From the NCBI GenBank assembly GCA_944322945.1, contig CALUQN010000002.1, positions 124,001 to 188,000 on the forward strand: DNA of 64,000 bases, given 5' to 3'. The translations under genes and the position numbers were made by a program. Origin of the DNA: Candidatus Gastranaerophilales bacterium (GTDB lineage: Bacteria; Cyanobacteriota; Vampirovibrionia; Gastranaerophilales; Gastranaerophilaceae). Of the stretch, positions 18,243 to 26,028 are shown piece by piece (position 1 is the first letter of the stretch; each line of letters starts with the position of its first letter). The notes under the pieces were generated by a model, which saw nothing but the letters and a program-made list of their open reading frames with translations, did not search any database and was not told the DNA's origin.

Positions 18243-18701
18243 TTATATTTGCAATTTAACTTTATCTCTTATGTTCTTGTTCATTTTTTCAAGTATATGG
18301 AACATTGAGTTAAGCTCTTCTTCCGAGATATTTTCCGTAATGACGGCGCGCAGTTCTTTGTCTGTCGGAAGCACTCTGTTGCGGATTTCTTTTCCTTTTT
18401 CTGTCACGACAAGCTTGTAAATTCTTCTGCCGTTTGAATCCGGAATTTTTTCAATAAGTCCGTTTCTGTGCATAATATCTATTATTCTTGATATATTTGC
18501 CCTGTCTTTGAACATAATTTCCGCAAGCTGGCGCTGATACATTATCTCATCATTTTCAAGCAGCAGATTCAATATAACGTACTGATCAGGAGTGAGTTCA
18601 AATTCCTTTTCCGTAAACGTCTGGGTTGAAAATCCTCTTATCAGGGTACCTGTTATATAAATAAGCGAGCCTATTCTGCCTTTTAAATATTCTCTGTACA
18701 T
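18243..18701 (-). CDS. MarR-family transcriptional regulator of the efflux operon
   Basis: The 152-aa protein has the MarR winged-helix layout: dimer helix, LTPDQYVILNLLLEND, the recognition helix region RQLAEIMFKDRANISRIID, and the wing DSNGRRIYKLVVTEKG. MarR proteins usually repress drug-export genes until a ligand releases them. It is the first gene of the operon with emrA and emrB and stands divergent from the TolC-family gene, with an inverted repeat over its own -10 box. Autoregulation and control of both directions are therefore likely but inferred. Confidence 0.92.
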   Translation of the reverse strand: MYREYLKGRIGSLIYITGTLIRGFSTQTFTEKEFELTPDQYVILNLLLENDEIMYQRQLAEIMFKDRANISRIIDIMHRNGLIEKIPDSNGRRIYKLVVTEKGKEIRNRVLPTDKELRAVITENISEEELNSMFHILEKMNKNIRDKVKLQI

Positions 18702-18744
18702 TTTTTCCCTTATTTAATTTATTAAATATTTACATTAAAATTCC

Positions 18745-18768
18745 TTTGTGATGTAATTATAGCACAAA
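18745..18768. promoter_or_regulatory. Candidate MarR operator overlapping the -10 box
   Basis: The inverted repeat TTTGTG-N12-CACAAA (18745-18750 and 18763-18768) spans the minus-strand extended -10 TGCTATAAT (18764-18756) that would drive the marR-emrA-emrB operon. Binding there would block RNA polymerase. The divergent TolC-family gene starts only 24 nt away, so it could be controlled from the same site. Confidence 0.6.
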
Positions 18769-18791
18769 GAATTTTTTTAAGGATACAGCTG

Positions 18792-20168
18792 ATGAAAAAA
18801 AATTTTCTTATAATGATTATGATATGTCTAGCCCTTGCGATGCCTGCATTTGCCGCAAAAAATCCGCCGCAGAAAGCAGAGCACATTGAATATATGAACC
18901 TTGACTGGTGGGGGAAATATAAAGACCAAAATTTGACAGATAATTTGAAAAAATTATACGAAAATAACTATGACCTGAAAAATGCAGCGCTGAAAGTAAA
19001 AGAAAACGAGCAAGCTGTAAAAATGCAATTTGCAAACGAACTGCCGTCACTGTCGCTTTCAGGTCAATTGTACAGGGATATGCGGTCATCCATGCAGCAG
19101 TTTGGGAGTATGCAGATTCCGAGTTACTCGCAGTATAACTATTACCTGCCGATAACTGCAGGCTACGAAGTTGACATCTGGGGAGCTAACAGATTGAAAA
19201 CCAAAAGTGTCAAACAGCAGCTGGAGATTGTAAAACAGGCAGAACGAGCAACATATATTGCGCTGACCTCGGATTTTGCGTCGGATTATTTTAACCTTAT
19301 CAGAGCTGATGAATTTTTGAAAATTCAAAATGAACTTATTAAAACTCAGGAAGATATTGTCGCAAAAGTAAAGGACAAATATGAAATCGGGCTTTGTTCG
19401 GTAAACGACCTTCTTACAGAAGAGAGACTTCTTACAACTCTCAAGGAAGAACGCAACAAACATATCAAAACCCGTGATATATTAATTAACAGTTTGAGGG
19501 TGTATTTATCGGAAGCATCAGGTGATATTGCGCGCGGCTGTTATAATTCAGTTGTTGTGCCGGAGGGAATTCCGACAGAATACAGTACTGAAATAATCGA
19601 AAACAGACCGGATTATCTGCAGGAAGAAGCCAATATAAAGCGCATAGGTTTTGACGTCAGGGTTGCAAAACGCGAATTTTTGCCCAAATTTGTAATCTAC
19701 GGTCAAATAGGTTTGAACGCATACCACCTTGATACATTGTTTAACACAGCGTCCCAGATGTTCAGTGCAGGAGTTTTGCCGTCAATAGATTTGTTCTCCG
19801 GCGGCAGAAAAATTGCACTTCTAAAACTCAAAAAATTTGAATATGAAGAAGCTCTGAACAGTTATCAAAAATCAATTCTCACCGGTATTAAAGAAATGAA
19901 TTCAGGACTTGCGGAATACAAAGACGCAGCGGAAAATTACAAAGAAAGTGCAAACCGCCTCCAACTCCAAAATCAAACATATTCGTTAATGCAAGACCAA
20001 TTTGAAATCGGAGCGGCAAGCGATTTGGATGTGCTTTACGCCAAAGAAGCCTATCTAATGGTTAAAAAGGATGAGGTTTCTAACAAAATAAATTCCGTAA
20101 TATCAACCATCGGTTTGTACAAAGCCGCAGGCGGTGCTGATTTGAACAAAATTAACGAAAATATCTGA
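18792..20168 (+). CDS. TolC-family outer-membrane efflux protein
   Basis: The 458-aa protein has a signal peptide (MKKNFLIMIMICLALAMPAFA) and two long helical repeats of the outer-membrane efflux family. These include EIGLCSVNDLLTEERLL in the first half and FEIGAASDLDVLYAKEAYL in the second, plus RPDYLQEEANIKRIGFDVRVA. It should form a trimeric channel through the outer membrane and periplasm. No lipobox cysteine is present, unlike many NodT-type members. AAGGA precedes the ATG. It diverges from marR-emrA-emrB and is the natural third component of that pump. Confidence 0.93.
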   Translation: MKKNFLIMIMICLALAMPAFAAKNPPQKAEHIEYMNLDWWGKYKDQNLTDNLKKLYENNYDLKNAALKVKENEQAVKMQFANELPSLSLSGQLYRDMRSSMQQFGSMQIPSYSQYNYYLPITAGYEVDIWGANRLKTKSVKQQLEIVKQAERATYIALTSDFASDYFNLIRADEFLKIQNELIKTQEDIVAKVKDKYEIGLCSVNDLLTEERLLTTLKEERNKHIKTRDILINSLRVYLSEASGDIARGCYNSVVVPEGIPTEYSTEIIENRPDYLQEEANIKRIGFDVRVAKREFLPKFVIYGQIGLNAYHLDTLFNTASQMFSAGVLPSIDLFSGGRKIALLKLKKFEYEEALNSYQKSILTGIKEMNSGLAEYKDAAENYKESANRLQLQNQTYSLMQDQFEIGAASDLDVLYAKEAYLMVKKDEVSNKINSVISTIGLYKAAGGADLNKINENI

Positions 20169-20207
20169 TAAATAGTTTAATCGCAGTAATGCCGAAACTG
20201 TTTTTTA

Positions 20208-20216
20208 TGTTATTAT
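20208..20216 (+). promoter_or_regulatory. Extended -10 box for leaderless hom mRNA
   Basis: TGT followed by TATTAT (20211-20216) ends 6 nt before ATG 20223, with no Shine-Dalgarno sequence in between. The -35 region is not recognisable, which is acceptable for an extended -10 promoter. Confidence 0.55.
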
Positions 20217-20222
20217 TAAGCT

Positions 20223-21509
20223 ATGGATAAGAAGATTGATAAAAACGGAAAAATTAAAATAGGTTTGATAGGGCTTGGCACTGTAGGTTCAGGTGTGTAT
20301 AAGACCATATCAGCATTTAAAAATATAGAAGTGGTAAAGATTGCGGTCAGGGATGTAACAAAAAAAAGAAATATCCCGAACCTTGACGAATCAATTATTA
20401 CAGGCGACCCTTATGAAGTTGTCAATGACCCTGAAATTCAGATAGTTGTTGAATTAATCGGCGGGCTTAATCCTGCGTTCGACCTGATAAAAACCGCAAT
20501 CAAAAACGGCAAGCATATTGTAACGGCAAACAAAGAACTCCTCGCAAAACACGGAGAAGAATTGTTTACATTCGCGGAAGAACACAACAAAGTCGTCCTC
20601 TACGAAGCTGCAATAGCCGGCGGCATACCGATTATAATGCCGATAAAAACAATTCTTGCCGGAAATAAAATTACAAGAATAGAGGCAATCCTGAACGGAA
20701 CAACAAATTACATCCTGACAAAAATGGATATGCAGGGCGCATCTTATGAACAGGTACTTAATGAAGCACAATCACTTGGTTATGCAGAAGCCGACCCGAC
20801 AGGTGATGTCGAAGGCTTTGACGCTGCTTATAAGATTACAACCCTTGCAACTCTTGCGTTCAGAAAACGCATCAAGATAGAGGATGTCTACCGCGAAGGT
20901 ATCACAAAAGTCCGCTCGGAAGATATGCAGGCTGCAAACGACTTAGGGTATAAAATTAAACTTATAGCCTCGGCTTATCTCGATGAACAAGGAAGAGCAG
21001 ATGTACGGGTGCATCCTATGCTTGTTTCAAAAAAATCAACGTTAGCGCACATTGATTACGTGACAAACGCAGTGAGCCTCACCGGTCATCCGGTAGGCAG
21101 TGTTACCCTGTCAGGGCCAGGCGCCGGTGAATTCCCGACCGCAAGCTCTGTTGTCGGCGATATTCTGGCTATAGCCGCTGAACTCGGCACAACAGATTAT
21201 CTCCTCCCGATGATGAGATGCAAGCACGAATCCAACGCCGAAATGATTGATATTCTGGACACGGAAAATAAATATTATATCTCAATCAATGCCCAAAATA
21301 ACAAAGGGGTTATCGGTACAATCGGTACTATCTGCGCGCAGAATGACATAAGTCTTGCAAGCATTGTACAGCGTTGTGTATCTGATGACAATACCGCTGA
21401 TATCACGGTTATCACCGAACTTGTTAAAGAAAAAAATATGCAAAATGCTATAAAACTCATTGAGCAGGACGGCAACAAAGTTAACAGCCTGATTAGAGTG
21501 CAAATATAA
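20223..21509 (+). CDS. hom: Homoserine dehydrogenase
   Basis: The 428-aa protein has an N-terminal Rossmann fold (KIGLIGLGTVGSGV), the ANKELLAKHG motif, and the catalytic-domain stretch GILNGTTNYIL-like (EAILNGTTNYILTKM) with LGYAEADPTGDVEG. A C-terminal ACT domain (about 350-428, NNKGVIGTIGTICAQNDISL) is the usual site of feedback inhibition by threonine. It reduces aspartate semialdehyde to homoserine with NAD(P)H. It is monofunctional, with no aspartokinase fusion. The threonine synthase gene follows by 15 nt, making a short threonine operon that lacks thrB here. Confidence 0.97.
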   Translation: MDKKIDKNGKIKIGLIGLGTVGSGVYKTISAFKNIEVVKIAVRDVTKKRNIPNLDESIITGDPYEVVNDPEIQIVVELIGGLNPAFDLIKTAIKNGKHIVTANKELLAKHGEELFTFAEEHNKVVLYEAAIAGGIPIIMPIKTILAGNKITRIEAILNGTTNYILTKMDMQGASYEQVLNEAQSLGYAEADPTGDVEGFDAAYKITTLATLAFRKRIKIEDVYREGITKVRSEDMQAANDLGYKIKLIASAYLDEQGRADVRVHPMLVSKKSTLAHIDYVTNAVSLTGHPVGSVTLSGPGAGEFPTASSVVGDILAIAAELGTTDYLLPMMRCKHESNAEMIDILDTENKYYISINAQNNKGVIGTIGTICAQNDISLASIVQRCVSDDNTADITVITELVKEKNMQNAIKLIEQDGNKVNSLIRVQI

Positions 21510-21524
21510 AAAAGGAAAAAGAAC

Positions 21525-22580
21525 ATGACTTACTATCAAGGATTAATAAATACATTCAGAGAATACCTTCCGGTAACGGAAAAAACACCTGTTATCACGC
21601 TTAATGAAGGTAACACACCGCTGATTAAGGCAGAAAATTTGGCTAAAAAAATAGGGGTTGATGCAGAAATTTATCTGAAATTTGAAGGCTGTAACCCGAC
21701 AGGAAGTTTTAAAGACCGCGGGATGACAATGGCTGTATCAAAGGCAAAAGAAGACGGCGCAGGCGCCATAATTTGCGCATCAACAGGAAATACGTCAGCC
21801 TCTGCCGCTGCTTACGGTGCCAAAGCCGGCATGAGAACGTTTGTCTTAATCCCTGACGGCTACATTGCACTCGGCAAACTCTCGCAGGCTATGATGTACG
21901 GCGCTGAAATTATCGCCATCCAAGGCAACTTTGACCAGGCGCTCGAAGTCGTCCGCAATATTGCCGCAAAATATCCCGTTACCCTTGTAAATTCCGTAAA
22001 CCCGTACAGAATTGAAGGGCAAAAAACCGGGGCTTTTGAGATTATTAATGCACTCGGTCAGGCTCCTGACTATCATTTTATCCCTGTAGGTAATGCCGGT
22101 AACATCACAGCTTATTGGAAAGGTTATAAAGAATGGTTTAATGCAGGCAAAATTCCGGTACTTCCTAAAATGATGGGATTTGAAGCCGAAGGCGCCGCAG
22201 CAATCGTTAAGGGCGAAAGAATTATGAAGCCTGAAACTCTTGCTACCGCTATCAGAATAGGAAACCCCGCAAGCTGGAAACAGGCAGAAGCCGCCAGAGA
22301 CGAAAGTAACGGCATGATTAACTTTGTAACGGATGATGAAATCGTAAAAGCTTACAAACTCATTGCTTCAACTGAAGGCATCCTTGCTGAACCCGCAAGC
22401 GCCGCATCTGTCGCCGGCTTAATCAAGGTTAAAGACCAAATTAGACAAGGTTCAAAATGCGTTTGCATTCTGACCGGCAACGGTCTGAAAGACCCTGATA
22501 ATGCTATCAAATACTCAAATGCTGACGTCAAAAAGACTTCCTCCGATATCACTGATATCCTGAAAGTTATGAATATATAA
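21525..22580 (+). CDS. thrC: Threonine synthase
   Basis: The 351-aa protein is a fold-type II PLP enzyme. The lysine that binds PLP is in [29 protein letters not shown] holds the phosphate-binding asparagine region, and [13 protein letters not shown] is the glycine-rich loop. It converts O-phosphohomoserine to threonine. At about 350 aa it is the short class seen in many bacteria. AAAAAGGAAAAAG provides the ribosome site after hom. Homoserine kinase must be encoded elsewhere. Confidence 0.96.
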   Translation: MTYYQGLINTFREYLPVTEKTPVITLNEGNTPLIKAENLAKKIGVDAEIYLKFEGCNPTGSFKDRGMTMAVSKAKEDGAGAIICASTGNTSASAAAYGAKAGMRTFVLIPDGYIALGKLSQAMMYGAEIIAIQGNFDQALEVVRNIAAKYPVTLVNSVNPYRIEGQKTGAFEIINALGQAPDYHFIPVGNAGNITAYWKGYKEWFNAGKIPVLPKMMGFEAEGAAAIVKGERIMKPETLATAIRIGNPASWKQAEAARDESNGMINFVTDDEIVKAYKLIASTEGILAEPASAASVAGLIKVKDQIRQGSKCVCILTGNGLKDPDNAIKYSNADVKKTSSDITDILKVMNI

Positions 22581-22610
22581 GCTGCATGCACAAAAAGCTG
22601 ACCTAAAATC

Positions 22611-22991
22611 TTAACGGGGTAAAATATATCCCCATGTCATTGTCTTGTAATCTTTTGCAGTACAAACGTAAGTTATTCTTTTGCGCCGCTTATCCGCAGG
22701 CTTTAAGTATCCTTTACCGTATATGATTGATGAAATATACTGATTATTTATGTAATCTTCATATTTATCAACGAATTCATTTCCGGCTGTGGAAACTGTA
22801 AGTTTTTCATTGTAAGCATTCGTGTAAAATTCAGTCAGAAAATCAGTGCACTCTGATGCTGACGCAAAAGTTGGTAATAATATAAGCAACGTACAAAATA
22901 TATAATTTTTTTCATAAATTAATACTACTATAAATTGTGTAAATAACCAAAAGGTTAAACTCTGCATGTTAAGTTTTGTAAATATAAGCAT
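22611..22991 (-). CDS. Small exported protein, start possibly frameshifted
   Basis: I do not recognise this protein. The open frame covers 126 codons, but its first part reads poorly. A convincing signal peptide (KNYIFCTLLILLPTFASA, then SECTDFL) starts only at about residue 26, where no in-frame ATG stands. An ATG at 22915 lies one base out of frame, just before a run of seven A residues on the minus strand; eight would give MKKNYIF in frame. The mature part has two cysteines and a C-terminal YVCTAKDYKTMTWGYI. Either the run has slipped, or the long ORF with an upstream start is used. Confidence 0.5.
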   Translation of the reverse strand: MLIFTKLNMQSLTFWLFTQFIVVLIYEKNYIFCTLLILLPTFASASECTDFLTEFYTNAYNEKLTVSTAGNEFVDKYEDYINNQYISSIIYGKGYLKPADKRRKRITYVCTAKDYKTMTWGYILPR

Positions 22992-23129
22992 TGTCTCAAA
23001 AGGCGTGCTACGAGCAGGTTTTGAAAATTAGTATATATTTTATATTTAAAATTTAGCACTTTTTTCAATCCGGATGTTTTTAATATATTATAAGCGTGAA
23101 CAATCTAATATAAATGAAAAGGAGAACAT

Positions 23130-23318
23130 ATGGCGCGAGTATTGATTTCTATGCCGGAAGAATTTTTGAACAAAATTGATCAGGTTGCTGATGGAGAAAA
23201 CCGTTCACGAAGCGAACTAATTAGAGAAGCATTGCGAACTTACATTTACAAACAAAGAGTTCGTGCAACTGCTAATGCAGTGAAAAACGCAAATCTTTTG
23301 GAAGAAATGCTTGAGTAA
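23130..23318 (+). CDS. Ribbon-helix-helix DNA-binding protein (CopG-like)
   Basis: The 62-aa protein has the ribbon-helix-helix pattern: a beta strand ARVLISMPEEFL, helix NKIDQVADGENR, turn and helix SRSELIREALRTYIYK. Such proteins dimerise and bind DNA, as transcription factors or as antitoxins. No toxin gene is adjacent, so it is better seen as a solitary regulator. AAAAGGAGAACAT gives a strong ribosome site. A TATTAT at 23086-23091 may be its -10 box, and a terminator closes the gene, so it is a single-gene transcript. Confidence 0.85.
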   Translation: MARVLISMPEEFLNKIDQVADGENRSRSELIREALRTYIYKQRVRATANAVKNANLLEEMLE

Positions 23319-23357
23319 TTGTATTGAGCAGGACAACAAAAAAATTGGAACAATTAT

Positions 23358-23390
23358 AGAAGCCTCCCTAGCCGGAGGCTTCTATTTTTT
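23358..23390 (+). terminator. Terminator after the ribbon-helix-helix gene
   Basis: AGAAGCCTCC (23358-23367) pairs with GGAGGCTTCT (23374-23383) around a 6-nt loop, followed by ATTTTTT. Confidence 0.9.
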
Positions 23391-23455
23391 GCAAGTTTAT
23401 TTTAAAGTTTCGTAACAAAATAGCAAAAAAGCTATTGATGTTTTTTTATAAATAG

Positions 23456-23461
23456 TATAAT
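23456..23461 (+). promoter_or_regulatory. -10 box for the quadruple-GntR gene
   Basis: A perfect TATAAT stands 36 nt before ATG 23497. TTGATG at 23435 is a possible but closely spaced -35 box (15-nt spacer). Confidence 0.5.
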
Positions 23462-23496
23462 ATTAAGTGTATATACAAATGTAAGGGGTCGTGTTT

Positions 23497-24657
23497 ATGA
23501 ATGATTTTATTTTACCGTCAAAAGCAGAATTGAAACACATGAAAGTGGAAGAAATAACAAAGCCTTTGCCGGATTTGAAAAATCGCTTTGAATCAAGAGC
23601 GATGGTCATCGCTAAATGGCTTATGGAGTTGATAACAGAAAGCTTGAAGTCAGGTGCAGCGGACGAAAAGACGCTTTTGCCGTCAAAGCCTGATCTGGCA
23701 TATCTTCTTGGTGTGAGTATCGGAACTATACAAAACTCTTTGCGTGTTCTGGAAGATAACGGCTACGTGGAATCCAAGCAGTGTATCGGTACTCTCATCC
23801 GTAATCCCGAATTGGGGGTTAAAAAGATGCGAAAACTCACCTCAAAAAGAGAAATTGCGATTAACGAAATTAAAAAATTCATAGCAAACAAAGACCTGCA
23901 AGTTGGTGCATCCTTGCCGTCATCAAGGGTTATGGCGGGAATTATAAACTGTTCGACCAACACCACACGGCTTGCAATGGAACATTTGACCCACATGGGA
24001 ATAATAGAACACAATTACAGAAACGGCACGGAAAACGGCTGGGTGCTTTTGTCAAGAGATTTTGAAATAGTGCAGGAGCTTGCGGAAACAGCTAATGAAA
24101 CTCTTGTTAAAAAAGTTGAGCAGGATTTAAAAGCATACATCAGCAAGAATCTGAAACCCGGCGATAAAATTCCGCCGCACGCAGAACTGTCAAGTGAACT
24201 AAAAGTAAGTATAAAAACAATTCACGACGCACTGAAATTCCTTATTGATGATGGGATTTTGCTGGCACGCAGAGGCCGTTACGGCACAACAGTATTGAGA
24301 ATGCCGGATAGTGAAGGTGACAGCGAAAAGAAAGAGACCTCAATTTTTGCAAGTGCGCCGGATACAGCGTTCTACTTCTACGAAAAGACTCGTGACCATA
24401 TCAAAAAGATGATAATTGAAAAATATCAAGTCGGTCAGCGCCTGCCGTCAATTCAGGAGCTGGCAGCAGAGTTGAACCTTAGCCCGAATACAGTCCGAAA
24501 AGCTTTCCACAGTCTTGCACAGGAGGGATATCTTGTCTTTGCGCGCGGCAGATACGGCGGCACTTTTGTTATTGATATTCCGGAAGCTGAAGAACAATCC
24601 TTCAAGTGGCTTGCTGTCAACCCGCAGTATGCTGAAGCTTACAGTAAAGAAAACTAA
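23497..24657 (+). CDS. Regulator with four tandem GntR-type winged helices
   Basis: The 386-aa protein contains four consecutive GntR-like winged-helix domains, at about residues 33-103, 117-187, 203-268 and 296-360. Each has the pattern LPS/P..LA..L.VS..T......L...G: LLPSKPDLAYLLGVSIGTI, SLPSSRVMAGIINCSTNTT, KIPPHAELSSELKVSIKTI and RLPSIQELAAELNLSPNTV. Domains 3 and 4 share the wing ARRGRYG/ARGRYGG. No FCD, UTRA or aminotransferase effector domain follows, so ligand sensing is not apparent. It probably binds an extended or multiple DNA sites. GTG 23491 is possible, but AAGGGG is spaced better for ATG 23497. A terminator follows. Confidence 0.85.
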   Translation: MNDFILPSKAELKHMKVEEITKPLPDLKNRFESRAMVIAKWLMELITESLKSGAADEKTLLPSKPDLAYLLGVSIGTIQNSLRVLEDNGYVESKQCIGTLIRNPELGVKKMRKLTSKREIAINEIKKFIANKDLQVGASLPSSRVMAGIINCSTNTTRLAMEHLTHMGIIEHNYRNGTENGWVLLSRDFEIVQELAETANETLVKKVEQDLKAYISKNLKPGDKIPPHAELSSELKVSIKTIHDALKFLIDDGILLARRGRYGTTVLRMPDSEGDSEKKETSIFASAPDTAFYFYEKTRDHIKKMIIEKYQVGQRLPSIQELAAELNLSPNTVRKAFHSLAQEGYLVFARGRYGGTFVIDIPEAEEQSFKWLAVNPQYAEAYSKEN

Positions 24658-24679
24658 ATCGCTCCGGTATGAGAAATTT

Positions 24680-24716
24680 AAAAACGCTGTTGCAGTTTTG
24701 CATCAGCGTTTTTGGT
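24680..24716 (+). terminator. Terminator after the quadruple-GntR gene
   Basis: AAAAACGCTG (24680-24689) pairs with CAGCGTTTTT (24704-24713). An inner TGCA-gttt-TGCA extends the stem. It lies 23 nt after the stop codon. Confidence 0.85.
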
Positions 24717-24848
24717 GGACTTATATATGTTTTCACCAAATATTATTAAAAGATAAACATAATGTCATTTCGAACGTCGGATTGACCTCCGTGTTTCGGA
24801 ATCTTACCACCACTATAGCGATTTACATCTACTTTTCACAATATAAGA

Positions 24849-24867
24849 CCCTGAAACAAGTTCAGGG
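24849..24867 (-). repeat. Short palindrome S, copy 2
   Basis: CCCTGAA (24849-24855) pairs with TTCAGGG (24861-24867) around acaag. Compared with 4844-4862, the two outer pairs have changed on both arms. Confidence 0.7.
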
Positions 24868-24871
24868 TGAC

Positions 24872-24982
24872 ATGCAAACATGATGTTTGCTGTCATCCTG
24901 AAAGCGTAGAAAATCCGTTTTTATTAAAACGAGATTTTCGAGCTGTTCAGGATCTTACCGTGTGAAAAACTTGCCAGCACTT
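24872..24982 (-). repeat. Intergenic palindromic repeat B, copy 2
   Basis: The reverse complement matches 4876-4986 over about 110 bp with scattered differences, including the central palindrome. The two copies are about 20 kb apart, in non-coding DNA, in opposite orientation. Confidence 0.8.
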
Positions 24983-25131
24983 CCCATGTTGAAAACCGGA
25001 CATTTTTCATAAAATCATAGATTTTGGAAAAAGTAGTCAAACAAGTTCAGGGTGACAATTTTAGCTATTATTAGTGAAATTTGCTATATATGTCCCGTTT
25101 TTTTAATGTTTGTATTATGCCAAATTTTGTA

Positions 25132-25398
25132 TTACGGGCAGAGGCTTTCCCAGTCAGGTTCATCCTCTTCTTCTCCGGGTTCAACTATATGTTCGCCGCT
25201 TTCCAGCATTACCATCAAGGTCAATTTGAGCTGCCTTTTGTAATTCTCACGGGCTTTTTCTATTGTTTTGGCGCAGAATACAAAGCTGGGTATCTCTTTG
25301 ATTTCTATGTAGTGATAGGGTTTGCCCTCGAAATCAAGGTCTTCGCCCTCTATCAGCGTCCAATCCAAATTCATATAATAATCTAAAGTCTTTTCCAT
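25132..25398 (-). CDS. HicB-like small protein
   Basis: The 88-aa product resembles the partial RNase H-like fold of HicB antitoxins: a strand region YHYIEIKEIPSFVFCAKTI, then the helix KARENYKRQLKLTLMVMLESG and a short acidic tail after HIVEP. No HicA toxin gene is adjacent, so it is a solitary homologue of uncertain job. ATG 25398 is preferred over 25425 because a GGAT precedes it and the longer form would run into the upstream gene. It closes the operon that includes infB and truB. Confidence in the fold is moderate. Confidence 0.6.
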   Translation of the reverse strand: MEKTLDYYMNLDWTLIEGEDLDFEGKPYHYIEIKEIPSFVFCAKTIEKARENYKRQLKLTLMVMLESGEHIVEPGEEEDEPDWESLCP

Positions 25399-25402
25399 AG
25401 TT

Positions 25403-26017
25403 TTATCCGTCAAGAGAAGAGTCATTCAGCGGCTGGTTCAGCATAATGCCTTCCCCGCCGATTACATCAGCTTTTTCACCTTCTATATACAAATAAACCG
25501 GCAATGTGGTGTTGCGTTTTGCTGTTTTTATGAGCTGGTAAAGTCTTTTATAGAGACTGTCTGTCCCACCGCCTGTTTCAAAAGCCGCAGAAAGGTTGAT
25601 GATAACTTTATCAGGATATTCTTTGATTGACAGCACTTCTGTTCCTGCCGGAATTTCTGAATATACTCCTTTTTCCCGTTCATTCGGGCGCGGACCGGCT
25701 ACAAGACTTTCTATTGCAAATTTTATCTTTGACCCGTCAATTGTTTCGTCGTACTGGCGTTTTACGGCTTTGTAAACTTCTTCTTTTGCATCGTTTTGCC
25801 CGATAAAGAATACGTTAACATACACCTTTTGCTGCGGCTGAACTGCCGGCTGCTGAATTGGGTCAGCTTCTTCTTCCTCGGTGGTTCTCTCTGAAACTTC
25901 TATATCTGAGCCTGTTATGTCATAACCAAAATTAAAGTATTTTAATGCACCATAGGTTATCAATCCGCCGATTGCTATTAATAATGCGCCTAAAACAATT
26001 TTTCGAGCCATACTCAT
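25403..26017 (-). CDS. Membrane-anchored GerMN-domain protein
   Basis: The 204-aa protein has an N-terminal membrane helix (IVLGALLIAIGGLITYGAL), an acidic Pro/Gln linker and one GerMN domain (about 65-185: VYVNVFFI, FAIESLVAGPRPNE, SEIPAGTEVLSI, KVIINLSAAFETG). GerMN domains occur in spore germination protein GerM and also in non-sporulating bacteria, including cyanobacteria, where they act at the envelope. Nothing else here suggests spores, so a cell-wall role is the better inference. It sits between the LmeA-like and HicB-like genes in the same direction. AGGG precedes ATG 26017; ATG 26011 is also possible. Confidence 0.85.
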   Translation of the reverse strand: MSMARKIVLGALLIAIGGLITYGALKYFNFGYDITGSDIEVSERTTEEEEADPIQQPAVQPQQKVYVNVFFIGQNDAKEEVYKAVKRQYDETIDGSKIKFAIESLVAGPRPNEREKGVYSEIPAGTEVLSIKEYPDKVIINLSAAFETGGGTDSLYKRLYQLIKTAKRNTTLPVYLYIEGEKADVIGGEGIMLNQPLNDSSLDG

Positions 26018-26028
26018 AATTTATACCC

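Larger units (their letters stand above)
24717..25095. mobile_element. MITE-like composite with AT-rich inverted ends
   Basis: The left end GGACTTATATATG (24717-24729) and the right end, read on the minus strand as GGACATATATAGCAAATTTC (25095-25076), resemble the ends of the element at 52481-52627. Inside lie palindrome S, repeat B in inverted orientation, and half of another S copy near 25040. There is no transposase ORF. It may be a nested set of small elements rather than one unit. Confidence 0.5.

Noticed and set aside
23130-23318. Toxin-antitoxin pair at the ribbon-helix-helix gene
   Set aside because: No toxin-sized ORF is adjacent; a terminator follows directly.
25132-25398. HicAB toxin-antitoxin system
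   Set aside because: Only a HicB-like protein is found; no HicA-like dsRNA-binding ORF is next to it.
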